A DNA stretch of 64,000 nucleotides. It comes from Streptomyces varsoviensis (GTDB lineage Bacteria > Actinomycetota > Actinomycetes > Streptomycetales > Streptomycetaceae). Made by a program: the position numbers and the translations under genes. Position 1 is the stretch's first letter. Every line of letters starts with the position of its first letter. The notes beneath the pieces are model-generated. The model made no database searches and had not been told where the DNA came from. It was given only the letters and a program-made list of their open reading frames with translations. Shown piece by piece: positions 1 through 8,854 of this stretch. The stretch is taken from assembly GCF_000718635.1 (NCBI RefSeq), contig NZ_JOBF01000018.1, positions 1 to 64,000 of the forward strand. The letters are read 5' to 3'.

Positions 1-1
1 C

Positions 2-118
2 ACCGAAGGCATCGTGAGCGAGCTGCGCATCAACTGGGTCTGGATGCCCCCGTGGGGCCCCGACAAAATCACCGACGACGGCCGCGAACAACTCCGCGCA
101 CTGGGCTTCAACGTCTGA
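2..118 (+). CDS. Metal-sulfur cluster assembly factor, C-terminal end (partial)
   Basis: Only the last 38 codons lie in the window; the frame is open from base 2 and ends in TGA at 116-118. The tail 'MPPWGPDKITDDGREQLRA' matches my memory of the end of actinobacterial DUF59/PaaD-type (SufT/YitW-like) assembly factors, small proteins that help mature Fe-S enzymes and often close a suf operon. No catalytic residue can be judged because the N-terminal two thirds are missing. The family call rests on this short, well conserved tail. Confidence 0.75.
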   Translation, partial: TEGIVSELRINWVWMPPWGPDKITDDGREQLRALGFNV

Positions 119-163
119 CCCGACGCCGGCCCGGCTGATCACAGCCGCACGTCACCACCGCGC

Positions 164-200
164 GCAGCCCGCCCCTGACCCCGGTCAGAAGGCGGGCTGC
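164..200 (+). terminator. Strong hairpin after the Fe-S assembly gene
   Basis: Nested inverted repeat 46 bp after the stop codon: outer arms 164-173 / 191-200 (10 bp perfect), inner arms 175-180 / 183-188 (6 bp perfect) and a 2-nt loop. There is no U-tract, as is usual for Streptomyces terminators. Confidence 0.65.
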
Positions 201-257
201 CGCTGTGTGGGGAGATGCGGTGCCGTAGCCGTCGTCCGCCGTCGCCGGGACCGGTGT

Positions 258-291
258 GTACGGTCGTACGTAACGGTGTGTACGCTCGTAC
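258..291 (+). promoter_or_regulatory. Tandem palindromic operators upstream of the SMR gene
   Basis: Two 12-bp dyads with arms GTACG / CGTAC lie at 258-269 and 280-291, inside a 19-bp direct repeat (252-270 and 274-292, one mismatch). The repeat distance is 22 bp, about two helical turns. The second copy ends 2 bp before the ATG and contains a -10-like TACGCT (281-286) 7 nt upstream of it. A repressor bound here would cover promoter and start; the adjacent TetR protein is the obvious candidate (inference). Confidence 0.65.
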
Positions 292-293
292 GC

Positions 294-617
294 ATGCCAT
301 ATGTGATGCTGGCCGGCGCGATCCTCTCCGAGGTTCTGGCGACGACGGCCATGAAGTACAGCCACGGGTTCAGCAAGCTGTGGCCGTCGCTCGGCACCGC
401 GGGGGGCTACCTGCTCGCGTTCGTGCTGCTCGCGCAGACGCTGAAGAGCATGGAGGTCGGGACCGTCTACGCCATCTGGTCGGCGGCCGGGACCGCCGTC
501 ATCGCGGCGATCGGGATGGTCTTCCTCGGCGAGGCCGCCACCGCCGCCAAGATGCTGGGCATCGGCCTGATCATCGCCGGGGTCGTCGTGCTCAACCTCG
601 GCGGGGCCTCCCACTGA
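294..617 (+). CDS. Small multidrug resistance (SMR) efflux transporter
   Basis: This 107-aa protein has four hydrophobic segments and the layout of EmrE/QacC: the essential membrane glutamate sits at position 13 in 'GAILSEV', followed by 'LWPSLGT', 'LLAQTL' and 'YAIWS'. SMR dimers exchange protons for cationic, lipophilic compounds across the cytoplasmic membrane. The ATG at 294 is chosen because it gives the exact family length; longer upstream reading would add a non-conserved tail. The stop overlaps the TetR start by one base (TGATG), so the two are co-translated. Expression is probably controlled by the tandem dyads directly upstream. The substrate cannot be told from sequence. Confidence 0.92.
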   Translation: MPYVMLAGAILSEVLATTAMKYSHGFSKLWPSLGTAGGYLLAFVLLAQTLKSMEVGTVYAIWSAAGTAVIAAIGMVFLGEAATAAKMLGIGLIIAGVVVLNLGGASH

Positions 618-1162
618 TGGCTCGCCGCTACGATCCGGACCGGCGGCAGCGCATCGTGGACGCCGCGATCAGCGTGGTCTCCGAGCGGGGGATCGACGGG
701 CTCAGCCACCGCAGCGTCGCCGCCGCCGCGGACGTGCCGCTCGGCTCCACCACGTACCACTTCGCGACCCTCGACGATCTGCTGATCGCCGCGCTGCAGC
801 AGGTCAACAGCGGGCCGACGACCTCCGTCGCGAGCTGGGAACGCCACCTCGACCCGGCGGAGCCGCTTGTGGACGGGCTGGTCCGGCTGCTGGAGCACTG
901 CGTGGCCACCACGGGCGACCGCAGCCGCGTGCGGCTGGAGTACGACCTCTACCTCGCCGCGCTGCGCCGCGAGCGGCTGCAGCCCATCGCGGCGGCCTGG
1001 CTGGACGAGATGGTCGAGATGTTCACCCGCTACACCAAGGACGAGGCCACCGCGCGGACGCTCGTCGCGCTGATCGACGGGCTGCTGCTCCAGCTCCTCC
1101 TCACCGGCCGCCCCTTCGACCGGGAGCAGGTGCGGGCGACCCTGTCGCGCGTCATCGGCTGA
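617..1162 (+). CDS. TetR-family transcriptional regulator
   Basis: 181 aa. The N-terminal DNA-binding domain is clear: helix 1 'RQRIVDAAI', then the recognition region around residues 28-49 ending in 'GSTTYHF'. The remainder is the variable all-helical ligand-binding domain. It is translationally coupled to the SMR pump (shared TGATG), the usual arrangement in which a TetR protein represses its own pump operon until a toxic ligand binds. The tandem GTACG/CGTAC dyads at 258-291 are the likely operators. The ligand is unknown. Confidence 0.9.
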   Translation: MARRYDPDRRQRIVDAAISVVSERGIDGLSHRSVAAAADVPLGSTTYHFATLDDLLIAALQQVNSGPTTSVASWERHLDPAEPLVDGLVRLLEHCVATTGDRSRVRLEYDLYLAALRRERLQPIAAAWLDEMVEMFTRYTKDEATARTLVALIDGLLLQLLLTGRPFDREQVRATLSRVIG

Positions 1163-1292
1163 GGCTGAGGCTGAGACGGAACGCACGCCTCCGTGCACGT
1201 CGGGCCCCTGGGGGCTGGTGGTGCGGCCGGTACTGGAGCCGGGCGCCGGGAGCGGTTCGCTTCGACGGGCCGTGTCCGGTTATTTTTCGGTC

Positions 1293-2282
1293 ATGACCGA
1301 TGCTGCTGCCCCCCGTACCACCGGCGCCGTCGCCGCCGGCCTCGCCACCATCACCGAGGACGGCACCGTCCTCGACACCTGGTTCCCGGCGCCCGAGCTG
1401 ACCGCCGACCCCGGCCCGTCCGGCACCGAGCGGCTGACCGCCGAGCGCGCCGCCGAACTGCTGGGCGACGCCGCCCCCAAGGCCCTGGGCCCCGACCCCC
1501 GCCGCGGCGTGGAGGTCGTGGCCGTCCGTACGGTCATCGCCTCCCTCGACGAGAAGCCGATCGACACGCACGACGTCTATCTGCGCCTGCACCTCCTCTC
1601 GCACCGGCTGGTGCGCCCGCACGGCCAGAGCCTCGACGGCATCTTCGGCCTGCTCGCCAACGTCGCCTGGACCTCGCTGGGCCCCGTCGCCGTGGACCGG
1701 CTGGAGACGGTGCGCCTGAACGCCCGCGCCGAGGGGCTGCACCTCGCGGTCACCAGCGTCGACAAGTTCCCGCGCATGACCGACTACGTGGCCCCGGCCG
1801 GCGTGCGCATCGCCGACGCCGACCGCGTCCGCCTCGGCGCGCACCTCGCCTCCGGCACCACCGTGATGCACGAGGGCTTCGTCAACTTCAACGCCGGCAC
1901 ACTCGGCGCCTCCATGGTCGAGGGCCGGATCAGCGCGGGCGTCGTCGTCGGCGACGGCTCCGACATCGGCGGCGGCGCGTCGATCATGGGCACCCTGTCC
2001 GGCGGCGGAAAGCAGATCATCTCGATCGGCGAGCGCTGCCTGCTGGGCGCCGAGGCCGGCATCGGCATCGCCCTGGGCGACGACTGCATCGTCGAGGCCG
2101 GGCTGTACGTGACCGCGGGCACCCGCGTCACGCTGCCGGACGGCGAGGTCAGCAAGGCGCTGGACCTCTCCGGCGTGAACAACCTCCTCTTCCGCCGCAA
2201 CTCGACCTCCGGTCGGGTGGAGGCCCTGCCGCGCTCCGGCTCCTGGGGCGGCCTCAACGAGGCGCTGCACAGCAACGACTGA
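1293..2282 (+). CDS. dapD: 2,3,4,5-tetrahydropyridine-2,6-dicarboxylate N-succinyltransferase
   Basis: 329 aa, cytoplasmic. DapD transfers succinyl from succinyl-CoA to tetrahydrodipicolinate in the diaminopimelate/lysine pathway, feeding peptidoglycan and protein. The C-terminal half has the left-handed beta-helix pattern of hexapeptide acyltransferases ('[16 protein letters not shown]', '[13 protein letters not shown]', '[13 protein letters not shown]'). The N-terminal alpha/beta region and total length fit the actinobacterial type. ATG 1293 is preferred: a TATTTT hexamer lies at 1281-1286, exactly 6 nt upstream, with no Shine-Dalgarno, so the message may be leaderless. It stands alone, closed by a 17-bp hairpin. 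Confidence 0.95.
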   Translation: MTDAAAPRTTGAVAAGLATITEDGTVLDTWFPAPELTADPGPSGTERLTAERAAELLGDAAPKALGPDPRRGVEVVAVRTVIASLDEKPIDTHDVYLRLHLLSHRLVRPHGQSLDGIFGLLANVAWTSLGPVAVDRLETVRLNARAEGLHLAVTSVDKFPRMTDYVAPAGVRIADADRVRLGAHLASGTTVMHEGFVNFNAGTLGASMVEGRISAGVVVGDGSDIGGGASIMGTLSGGGKQIISIGERCLLGAEAGIGIALGDDCIVEAGLYVTAGTRVTLPDGEVSKALDLSGVNNLLFRRNSTSGRVEALPRSGSWGGLNEALHSND

Positions 2283-2328
2283 TCAGCCGGGCCCTGGTAC
2301 GGGCCCTGGCCCGGTCGGGGAGCGCGCC

Positions 2329-2368
2329 GCGCGGCCGTACGACGGAAACGCCCGTCGTACGGCCGCGC
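2329..2368 (+). terminator. Very strong dapD terminator hairpin
   Basis: Perfect 17-bp arms 2329-2345 and 2352-2368 with a 6-nt loop, 46 bp after the dapD stop. There is no poly-U tract. This is the clearest terminator on the left side of the window. Confidence 0.75.
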
Positions 2369-2489
2369 TGCCGTGTGTCGTGTCCGGCCCGGGGGTTCGG
2401 GTGTCCGGGATGCACTGGTGTCAATTCCCGCCCCCTTGAGCCACCATGGGGAGGTTCGCTGTCCATCGCAGTGGTCAGGGGAGGACGCC

Positions 2490-2699
2490 ATGAGGCTGGG
2501 CAAACCGCTCGCCGTCGGCTTCGCCGAGGAGCGCGAGCAGCCGGAGCACGAGCCGACGACCGCGTCGGGGGCCGCCGCCGCGGATGCCGGGGCCGAGACC
2601 GCGGTCGACCCCGCAGCCGAGACCGCGGTCGAGGCCGCGGTCGAGGCCGGCGACCGGGGTGCGGTGGCCGCCGGGGCCGAGGCGACGGCGCCGCGATGA
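2490..2699 (+). CDS. Small Ala/Glu-rich hypothetical protein
   Basis: 69 aa, beginning 'MRLGKPLAVGFAEEREQ' and continuing in a low-complexity stretch of Ala, Glu and Thr with a near-repeat of 'AAETAV'. No domain is recognised. ATG 2490 follows a GGGGAGGA sequence at good distance. Its stop overlaps the ATG of the next gene (ATGA at 2696-2699), so it probably acts as a co-translated partner or leader of the cysteine-rich protein downstream. The low-complexity content makes a functional guess impossible. Confidence 0.55.
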   Translation: MRLGKPLAVGFAEEREQPEHEPTTASGAAAADAGAETAVDPAAETAVEAAVEAGDRGAVAAGAEATAPR

Positions 2700-3370
2700 G
2701 GCTGCGGCTCCCGGAGGAACACCCGACGGAGCCGCCGACCGGCTACAAGATCGCCTACCCGGTGCTGTCCCATAACGGCCGCCGGGCGGGCTTCACCGGC
2801 GTCTCCCTCGGCGGCGGCCTGCCGTACGGCGTACTGGACGACGCGCGCTGCGTCTACGGGCGCCGCCACCGCTGCCCCTCCCGCCGCTGCGACTGCGGCT
2901 TCCACTGCCTGCACTCCCGCGACGAGGCCCTCGGCCTGACCTGCCTCACCGAGCACCGCCGGGCCGTCGTCCTGGAGATCACCGTGCTCGGCTCGTACAT
3001 CCGCTACGAGCGTGGGATGCGCTACGCCCGTCAGCGCGTCCGTATCGCCCGCGTCGGCCCCTGCTCCTGCGGCCGCGCCTCCGACCGGTTCGCCGACGCC
3101 GGCTGGGGGCGGGCCGGCTGGCGGACCGTGACGGGCAGTTGCGCGGGCTGCGCCGCGGACCGGATGAGCATCTCCTTTCCCGGCTTCGCGCGGCTGGCGG
3201 GGGAGCGGCTGACCGTCTCCGCGGCGCCCGGAACCGCCGCGGCCGCGCCCCCGCGGCCCGAAGCGGGCGGCACGGTCCCCGAACTCGTCGCCGAGGCCGC
3301 GCTGTTGCAGGCCCGGCTCGACTGGTTCCAGAGCGAGCTGGCCAAGGTCATCGACCGCGACGAGCCCTGA
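2696..3370 (+). CDS. Cysteine-rich protein of unknown function
   Basis: 224 aa. Ten cysteines lie in the first 152 residues: C52, C60, C65, C67, C71, C83, C123, C125, C149 and C152, with groups 'CDCGFHC' (65-71), 'CSCG' (123-126) and 'CAGC' (149-152). Spacing suggests one or two structural zinc sites or an Fe-S site (inference). There is no signal peptide or membrane segment, so it is probably cytoplasmic. The C-terminal part is Ala/Pro-rich and then helical ('LLQARLDWFQSELAKV'), a possible coiled coil. It is coupled to the preceding 69-aa gene. I do not recognise the family. Confidence 0.75.
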   Translation: MRLRLPEEHPTEPPTGYKIAYPVLSHNGRRAGFTGVSLGGGLPYGVLDDARCVYGRRHRCPSRRCDCGFHCLHSRDEALGLTCLTEHRRAVVLEITVLGSYIRYERGMRYARQRVRIARVGPCSCGRASDRFADAGWGRAGWRTVTGSCAGCAADRMSISFPGFARLAGERLTVSAAPGTAAAAPPRPEAGGTVPELVAEAALLQARLDWFQSELAKVIDRDEP

Positions 3371-3430
3371 GCCGGTCGCCCCGGCGACGGCCTGCGGGCC
3401 GACTTGTCGACACCCACGAGCCGGCCCGGC

Positions 3431-3540
3431 GGGTGACCTGTGCCGGTCCGGCGGGTGACCTGTGCCGGTCCGGCGGGTGACCTGTGCCGGTCCGGCGGGT
3501 GACCTGGGCCGGTCCGGCGGGTGACCCGGGCCGGTTCGGC
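3431..3540. repeat. 22-bp tandem repeat, 5 copies
   Basis: Unit GGGTGACCTGTGCCGGTCCG plus GC, beginning at 3431, 3453, 3475, 3497 and 3519. The first three copies are identical; the last two have a few changes. It is intergenic. Confidence 0.9.
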
Positions 3541-3895
3541 GAGGCTCCGCGAGTCGCCTCGGTGGCGTGGCGTCCGTGCTGGCTCGGCGCTGCTCGGTGG
3601 GCCGGTTCGGCGAGGCTCTGCGAGGCGCCCCGGTGGCGCGGTGTTCGAGCTGACTCGGCGCTGTTCAGTGGGCCGGTTCGGCGAGCCTCTACGAGGCGCT
3701 CCGGTGGTGTGGCGTCCGCGCTGGCTCGGCGCTGCTCGGTGGGCCGGTTCGGCGAGGCTCCGCGAGTCGCCTCGGTGGTGCGGCGTCCGCGCTGACTGGG
3801 CGCTGCTCGGTGGGCCGGTTCGGCGAGGCTCTGCGAGGCGCTCCGGTGGTGCGGCGTCCGCGCTGACTCGACGCCGCTCCGTGCGCCGGCTCGGC
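3541..3895. repeat. 71-bp tandem repeat, 5 copies
   Basis: The motif GAGGCT / GAGCCT recurs at 3541, 3612, 3683, 3754 and 3825, always 71 bp apart; the next phase position (3896) starts a third repeat family. The unit also holds GGCGTCCG, GCTCGGCGCTG and GGGCCGGTTCGG. The period is not a multiple of 3, so this is not a protein repeat. Confidence 0.9.
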
Positions 3896-4054
3896 GGCGC
3901 TTCCCGAGCCGGGCCGGCGCGGCCCAGGATCGGCCCGGCGGCGGCCCGCGGCGCTTCCCGAGCTGGGCCGGCGAGGCCCGGGATCGGCCCGGCGCCGGTT
4001 CGGCGACGCTTCCCGAGCCGGGCCGGCGAGGCCCCGAAGCGGCCCGGCGGTGGC
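3896..4054. repeat. 54/55-bp tandem repeat, 3 copies
   Basis: The core TTCCCGAG starts at 3901, 3955 and 4010. Each copy contains GGGCCGGCG and CGGCCCGGCG. It abuts the stop codon of the lanthionine cyclase gene (minus strand, ends 4057), so it forms that gene's 3' flank and could fold into GC-rich hairpins that act as terminator. Confidence 0.85.
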
Positions 4055-4056
4055 CC

Positions 4057-5517
4057 TTATGCCAGCAGCAGCGCGGCGTCCCACGGTGTGCGGGGGGCGC
4101 CGCCCGATGCGTAGGTGTGCAGGCTGAGGGCGATCCCCGCCGTGCCTTCGAGGAAGCCCGCCCGGTGGGGCGCCCAGAGGCCGGGCGGGGTGTCCGCGTA
4201 GCGGTAGCCGAGCGGCAGGGCCGGGTTGTAGGCCGCGAGCACCCGCTCCGCGAGGTGCGGCAACCGTGCCAGCAGCCGCTCGTCCCGGCTGTCCCGCGCC
4301 ATCCGGCAGGCGATCTGCAGCAGCCCCGACCAGCCGTGGCACAGCCCGCAGTCCACCACGGCCTGCGGGCCGTCCAGGCAAGAGGTCAGCGCGTCGACCG
4401 CGGTCCGGCGCCAGTCGTCGCGGCCCCAGGCGCGCCCCGCCAGATGCACGGTGTGGGCCACGCCCGGTGTGCCGTAGCACCAGGCGGAACGGCCGCACGC
4501 CGGGCCGGGCCGGACCCCGGCGATCTCGTCGTCCCAGCTCACGGCGGCGGACCAGCTCAGGTCGGCCGACTGCTTGCCGAGCAGCCAGTCGACGATCCGG
4601 GTCGCCGCCTCCCGCTGGCCGGGCACGGAGACGCCCGCCTCCTCGGCGAGCGCGAACAGCGCCAAGGGCCCGCAAATGCCGTGCGCCAGGCCCAGGTTGA
4701 AGTGGCCGCGCGGGAAATGCGCCTCCTGACCGAGGCCGGGGGCGCCGGGCACCCACCAGCCGGGCACCGTGTGCCCGAGGTGCCGCACCGGCTCCGTGAG
4801 CCGGACCAGATACGCCAGCGTGTCCGTGAGCGCGTCCCGATGCCGGTCCGCGCGCAGCAGCAGATACCGGCCGATCCCCGCGAGGCCGAGGATCAGGTCG
4901 TAGACGTCCATGCTCGCGCCGGCGCGGCGCGCGGCCAACCGCTCGTCCTCCGCCGCGAGCAACTGCCGTACCCGAGCCTCGATTCGGGAGTCGAGCCGGT
5001 CCAGCAGGGTGGCGTAGTCCCCGGGGCCGCGACGGGCCGCGCAGGCGGCGAGCGCCAGCGAAGGGGCGCCGACATAGAGCCCCGCGCCGTGGTTCGCCGA
5101 CAGCGCACGGGCGGCGAGGGCCAGATGCGCGTGCGCGTGGGCGCGGTGCCGGGGGTCGTCCTGGGCGAGCTCGGCGAAGAGCAGGGCCACGCCGGGGTGG
5201 CCCTCGGCCAGGGTCACCCCGCCCCAGGGGTGCACCGGGTCGCGGCCCGGCGGCCGGTCCACGTTCCCCTCCGCGGTCGCGACGGCCACGACCGCGTCCG
5301 GGTCCGCGAGCCGCCCGGCCAGCTCGGCCACGACCGAGGCCGCGCGGGCGGCCGTCGCGCGATCGGCTCGGGGCGGGTCGTCGGCCTGCGGTCCGCCGCT
5401 CGCCCCTCGATCCGCTGCCTCGGCCGCCCTACCTGCCTTGCTCGCCTCGGCCGACCCACGCGGCCCGTCCGCCTCCGCCGCCTCATCGGCCGGGCGCTGT
5501 GTGCTCACGGGGTTCAT
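4057..5517 (-). CDS. lanC: Class I lanthionine synthetase C-like cyclase (LanC)
   Basis: 486 aa. LanC enzymes add cysteine thiols to dehydroalanine/dehydrobutyrine to close (methyl)lanthionine rings, using a zinc ion. The zinc ligands are intact: C347 in 'WCYGTPG', and C393-H394 in 'GLCHGWSG'. The 46-residue gap between the cysteines equals that of NisC. 'GLAHGICG' supplies the other conserved histidine. The first ~60 residues are an Ala/Asp-rich extension not usual in the family. ATG 5517 overlaps the dehydratase TGA (ATGA), so the two are coupled. It modifies the peptide encoded at 8905-9072. Confidence 0.93.
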   Translation of the reverse strand: MNPVSTQRPADEAAEADGPRGSAEASKAGRAAEAADRGASGGPQADDPPRADRATAARAASVVAELAGRLADPDAVVAVATAEGNVDRPPGRDPVHPWGGVTLAEGHPGVALLFAELAQDDPRHRAHAHAHLALAARALSANHGAGLYVGAPSLALAACAARRGPGDYATLLDRLDSRIEARVRQLLAAEDERLAARRAGASMDVYDLILGLAGIGRYLLLRADRHRDALTDTLAYLVRLTEPVRHLGHTVPGWWVPGAPGLGQEAHFPRGHFNLGLAHGICGPLALFALAEEAGVSVPGQREAATRIVDWLLGKQSADLSWSAAVSWDDEIAGVRPGPACGRSAWCYGTPGVAHTVHLAGRAWGRDDWRRTAVDALTSCLDGPQAVVDCGLCHGWSGLLQIACRMARDSRDERLLARLPHLAERVLAAYNPALPLGYRYADTPPGLWAPHRAGFLEGTAGIALSLHTYASGGAPRTPWDAALLLA

Positions 5518-8500
5518 CCGTTGTGCCTCCGGCGGTCTCGGTGGGCCTGGACGGCGCCGCGCGCGATGGCGTACGTGGCCTGCTCGCCTTCGCGGTCGAT
5601 GCCGATCAGCCGGTTGTGATGCATATGGAACAGCGAGTTCAGGATCTGCGGCGGCGGCGCCCACGGCGGCGACAGGCGGCGCAGGACGCGCCCGTACTCC
5701 GCGACGGCCGGGGCCCGCCGGGCGAAGGCCGCCAGCACCGCCTCGCCGCCCGGGCGTTCGCGCAGCGAGGCCCAGTCGCCGTACGGATCGATGAGCGCGA
5801 CCGCGTCCCGGCGGCGCTTGCGAAAGACGCGGTACGCGGCACTGGCGCCGTGCTTCGCGTAGCTGCCGAGCAGCCAGCGCACCCACTGGGGCTCGCCGTC
5901 CGGCGTGGGGGAGCCGGCGTCGTCCGGCCAGAACGCCCTGATCAGATCGACATAGTTGGCCGCGGCGAGCAGCAGCGGATCGACGGTGAGGCGGCCGGTG
6001 TCCAGCAGCCTGAGCTGCTCCAGGACGGCGAGGCTGTCCGCGTGGAAGGCGCGCTCGGCGGCGTCGATCGCCTCCGCGCCGCCGTACCGCTCGGCCTCCG
6101 GATCGTACGTGTCCAGGATCAGCCTTCTGGCCAGCCCCGAGGCGCGCAGCCCGGCGACCCACTCATTGAGCCGCGGCAGCCCCTGCGCCGTCAGGACGCC
6201 GGGGTCTCCATGGAGCCGCAGGCGCAACTGCGGCTGTTCCTGGTCGCGGTAGCGCAGGAAGAACCAGCGGTCGATGCCCTCGGGCGGCAGGGAGTGCAGC
6301 AGCGACGGCAGCTCCGTGGCGATCAGCTCGTCCTGGCGCTCGGCGGCGCAGTACACGGACGCGTACAGCCACTCGCCGCCCGGCAGGTGCTCGGCGGGGG
6401 CGGGGCGCGGCGGCGAGAGCCGGTCGCGGGGCCGCGTGGTCGCGGCGGGCCGGGCGGGGCGGGGCCCGTACCGCGTGACCATGGGGAAGACGACCTCGTT
6501 GCGGTGCGTGCCCAGCGGGCCGGTCAGCCAGCCGGCGTCCTGCTCCGCTCCGGCCTCCACCTCGTACAGCTCGGCGCCCGGCCGGCGGCCGAGCTCGCGG
6601 CGGAGCAGCCGCAGGTGCTGGGGCCGGGTGAGGTCCAGTTCGAGGCGTTGGTCGGAGAACGAGAGGCAGACCCTCTCGGGGACCCGCCACCGCGACCGCC
6701 ACTCGGCGACGGCCTCCGCCCACCGCTCGAAGGGGCTCTCCGCGTCGCGCACCGCCTCCGTGGCGCGCCAGCGGGCCTGCGAGAGGACCGTACGCCCGCA
6801 GCGGACCCTCGGCAGGAACGGCAGGTGCGAGGCCAGGCCCCAGTCCCACGGCCGCCAGCGGCGCACCCCGCTGAGCGAGATCTCGCGCAGGAACCGCGCG
6901 GCGTTCGGGGCCTGCCACTGGGAGTCGAGCATGTGGAACGCGGTGGGAACCACCTCCCGGCCGCTGCGCCGGTCCACGACGAACAGCCGGCCGATGTCCG
7001 CACCCACGGCGAGATCCGCCAGGTCCAGATGGCCGGGGGCGGCCGGGTCCGCGTACACCGCGACCGGCACCTTGCGCTCCAGCCACTGCGGGACCTGCGA
7101 GACATTGCCGCTGCGGGAGTGCGAGGTCTGGTACGTGAGCTGGGCGGGCAGGGCCTCCGGGTTCGGATGGCCCACGGAGCGGGCGAGCGCGGCGAGGGCA
7201 GCCCGGGTCTCGTCGGGCAGCAGATACGCGAACCTGCCGAACATGCCCCCGGCGGTCTGCGAGCCCGCCGTCACCACCAGCCGGAAGTCACCGGCCTGCA
7301 GGGCGGCGGGGGAGTCGGCGAGGAGCTTGGTCCACAGCTCCAGCGACGCGGGCGGGGTGCCCTCGGACCGCGACAGCGCGCGGATCACGGGATCGGCGCC
7401 GTCGTCCGCCAGCACCACCTCGGCCGCCCCCGCCAGCAGCGACCCCTGGGCCAGCTCGGTGAGCAGCCGGTCCCGCCCGGTCTCGGTGACGCCCTCCGGC
7501 CGCGGGAACCGGTGGCTCGGCGGCATGTTGTACCCCGCGGGCGCGCCCAGCCCGATGTCGGGGTCGAGCAGCTCCTTCACGGGCACCAGCCGGTCCGTGC
7601 TGTACCGCTCCAGGAACTCCTCGTGGTAGCGGCGCAGATGCGCGGGGCCGCGCTCCTCGGGCGCCAGCCGCCACAGCAGCCGCGCGGCCCGCTCCGCCTC
7701 GGCGGCCACCTCGCGGGGCAGCGTCACATCGGCGTCCAGCGCCAGGTCCACCTGGACGAGGCGCTCGGCCGGACGCAGCCGCGCCATCCGGCCGGTGACG
7801 GCCCGCCAGGCCGCGAGCCCCCGGCCGGGCTCCTGGCGGGCGTAGTCCCCCAACGCGTCGCGCACGGAGAGCAGTTCGGCCAGCTCCGGCACGGCCGAGG
7901 CGTCCGGCAGCGCCCCGAGGACGTCCAGTACGTGGCCGAGCGGATCGGTGGCCTCCAGCGGCGGCCGCGCCTCGGTGAGCAGGATGTCCTTCTCCACCAA
8001 CTGCGTCAGCATCCGCCGGACGGCTTCCGCCGACGCGCCGGGGAAGGAGGCGAGGAGCTGCCGCTCCAGCTCGCTGAAGCGGACCGGCCCGCGGGCCCGC
8101 TCCGTCACCAGGCGCAGCGCCGGCGTGTGGCGCACGCTGACCTCGTGCACGGTGCGGTGCGACTGCGGCTGGCCGGCGGCGTGCGGCAGGTAGGGCAGTA
8201 CGAGCCGCCGGCCGCGCACGAAGCAGAGGTTGTTGAGGGTGACGCGCAACTGGCGCAGCAGCTCCGGCCGCCGCTCCCAGTCGGTCAGCAGCGCCGTGAG
8301 CCACTGCCGGTCCGGGCGCACCGCCCGGCGGTGCTCCGTGCCGAACCGGACCTTCGCCGCCTCGCCGCCCCCCTCGGCGAACGTCGCCGTGGCGACCCCG
8401 GCCATCAGCCCGAAGGGCGTACAGCGGGCGGCCATCCGCAGCCGGTAGCCGGTCAGCGCCCGTGCGGCGCGCCGCAGCTCCGCGATGCTCGGCGGCGGTG

Positions 8501-8801
8501 GCGACGGCGGCCCCGGTGCCGGCCTCGATGCCGGCGTCGGGGCGTCGGACCGGCTGCCGTCGGGCCGGTCGAGGGCCGCGATGCGGTCGAGTACGCGGCC
8601 CAGGGACGAGCTGGAGACGCTGACGGCCTCCCGGAGGAGGGGTTCCGCGGCGGCGCGGCGCAGGTAGTCGATGAGGCGGTCGGCCTCGTCGGGGGCGCCC
8701 TCCGCCACGTCCGGGCAGGTGTCCAGCGCCCGGTGCGCGGGGTGGACCGGCGCGCGCAGCATCGCGAAGTCCGCACAGGCGAAAAATGGTTTGGCGTTCA
8801 T
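5514..8801 (-). CDS. lanB: Full-length class I lanthipeptide dehydratase (LanB)
   Basis: 1095 aa in a single chain. The N-terminal part is a lantibiotic dehydratase glutamylation domain, beginning with 'FAMLRAPVHP'. The C-terminal elimination (SpaB_C) domain runs from about residue 810 ('EWLYASVYC', 'WFFLRYRD') to the end and has the characteristic 'HMHHNRLIGID'. By analogy with NisB it glutamylates Ser/Thr of the precursor with glutamyl-tRNA and eliminates glutamate to give Dha/Dhb. ATG 8801 follows GGAGAAG at suitable spacing. It lies 103 bp after the precursor gene, behind a strong hairpin, and overlaps lanC. It is a little longer than NisB (993 aa). Confidence 0.95.
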   Translation of the reverse strand: MNAKPFFACADFAMLRAPVHPAHRALDTCPDVAEGAPDEADRLIDYLRRAAAEPLLREAVSVSSSSLGRVLDRIAALDRPDGSRSDAPTPASRPAPGPPSPPPPSIAELRRAARALTGYRLRMAARCTPFGLMAGVATATFAEGGGEAAKVRFGTEHRRAVRPDRQWLTALLTDWERRPELLRQLRVTLNNLCFVRGRRLVLPYLPHAAGQPQSHRTVHEVSVRHTPALRLVTERARGPVRFSELERQLLASFPGASAEAVRRMLTQLVEKDILLTEARPPLEATDPLGHVLDVLGALPDASAVPELAELLSVRDALGDYARQEPGRGLAAWRAVTGRMARLRPAERLVQVDLALDADVTLPREVAAEAERAARLLWRLAPEERGPAHLRRYHEEFLERYSTDRLVPVKELLDPDIGLGAPAGYNMPPSHRFPRPEGVTETGRDRLLTELAQGSLLAGAAEVVLADDGADPVIRALSRSEGTPPASLELWTKLLADSPAALQAGDFRLVVTAGSQTAGGMFGRFAYLLPDETRAALAALARSVGHPNPEALPAQLTYQTSHSRSGNVSQVPQWLERKVPVAVYADPAAPGHLDLADLAVGADIGRLFVVDRRSGREVVPTAFHMLDSQWQAPNAARFLREISLSGVRRWRPWDWGLASHLPFLPRVRCGRTVLSQARWRATEAVRDAESPFERWAEAVAEWRSRWRVPERVCLSFSDQRLELDLTRPQHLRLLRRELGRRPGAELYEVEAGAEQDAGWLTGPLGTHRNEVVFPMVTRYGPRPARPAATTRPRDRLSPPRPAPAEHLPGGEWLYASVYCAAERQDELIATELPSLLHSLPPEGIDRWFFLRYRDQEQPQLRLRLHGDPGVLTAQGLPRLNEWVAGLRASGLARRLILDTYDPEAERYGGAEAIDAAERAFHADSLAVLEQLRLLDTGRLTVDPLLLAAANYVDLIRAFWPDDAGSPTPDGEPQWVRWLLGSYAKHGASAAYRVFRKRRRDAVALIDPYGDWASLRERPGGEAVLAAFARRAPAVAEYGRVLRRLSPPWAPPPQILNSLFHMHHNRLIGIDREGEQATYAIARGAVQAHRDRRRHNG

Positions 8802-8854
8802 GCCCGTTCTTCTCCGATCTGCCCAGTCACGCGTGCCGACGCTGAACGTCCGAG

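Noticed and set aside
3484..4114. Open frames across the tandem-repeat block
   Set aside because: Their sequence follows 22-, 71- and 54-bp repeats, two of which shift the frame; no start signal or family resemblance.
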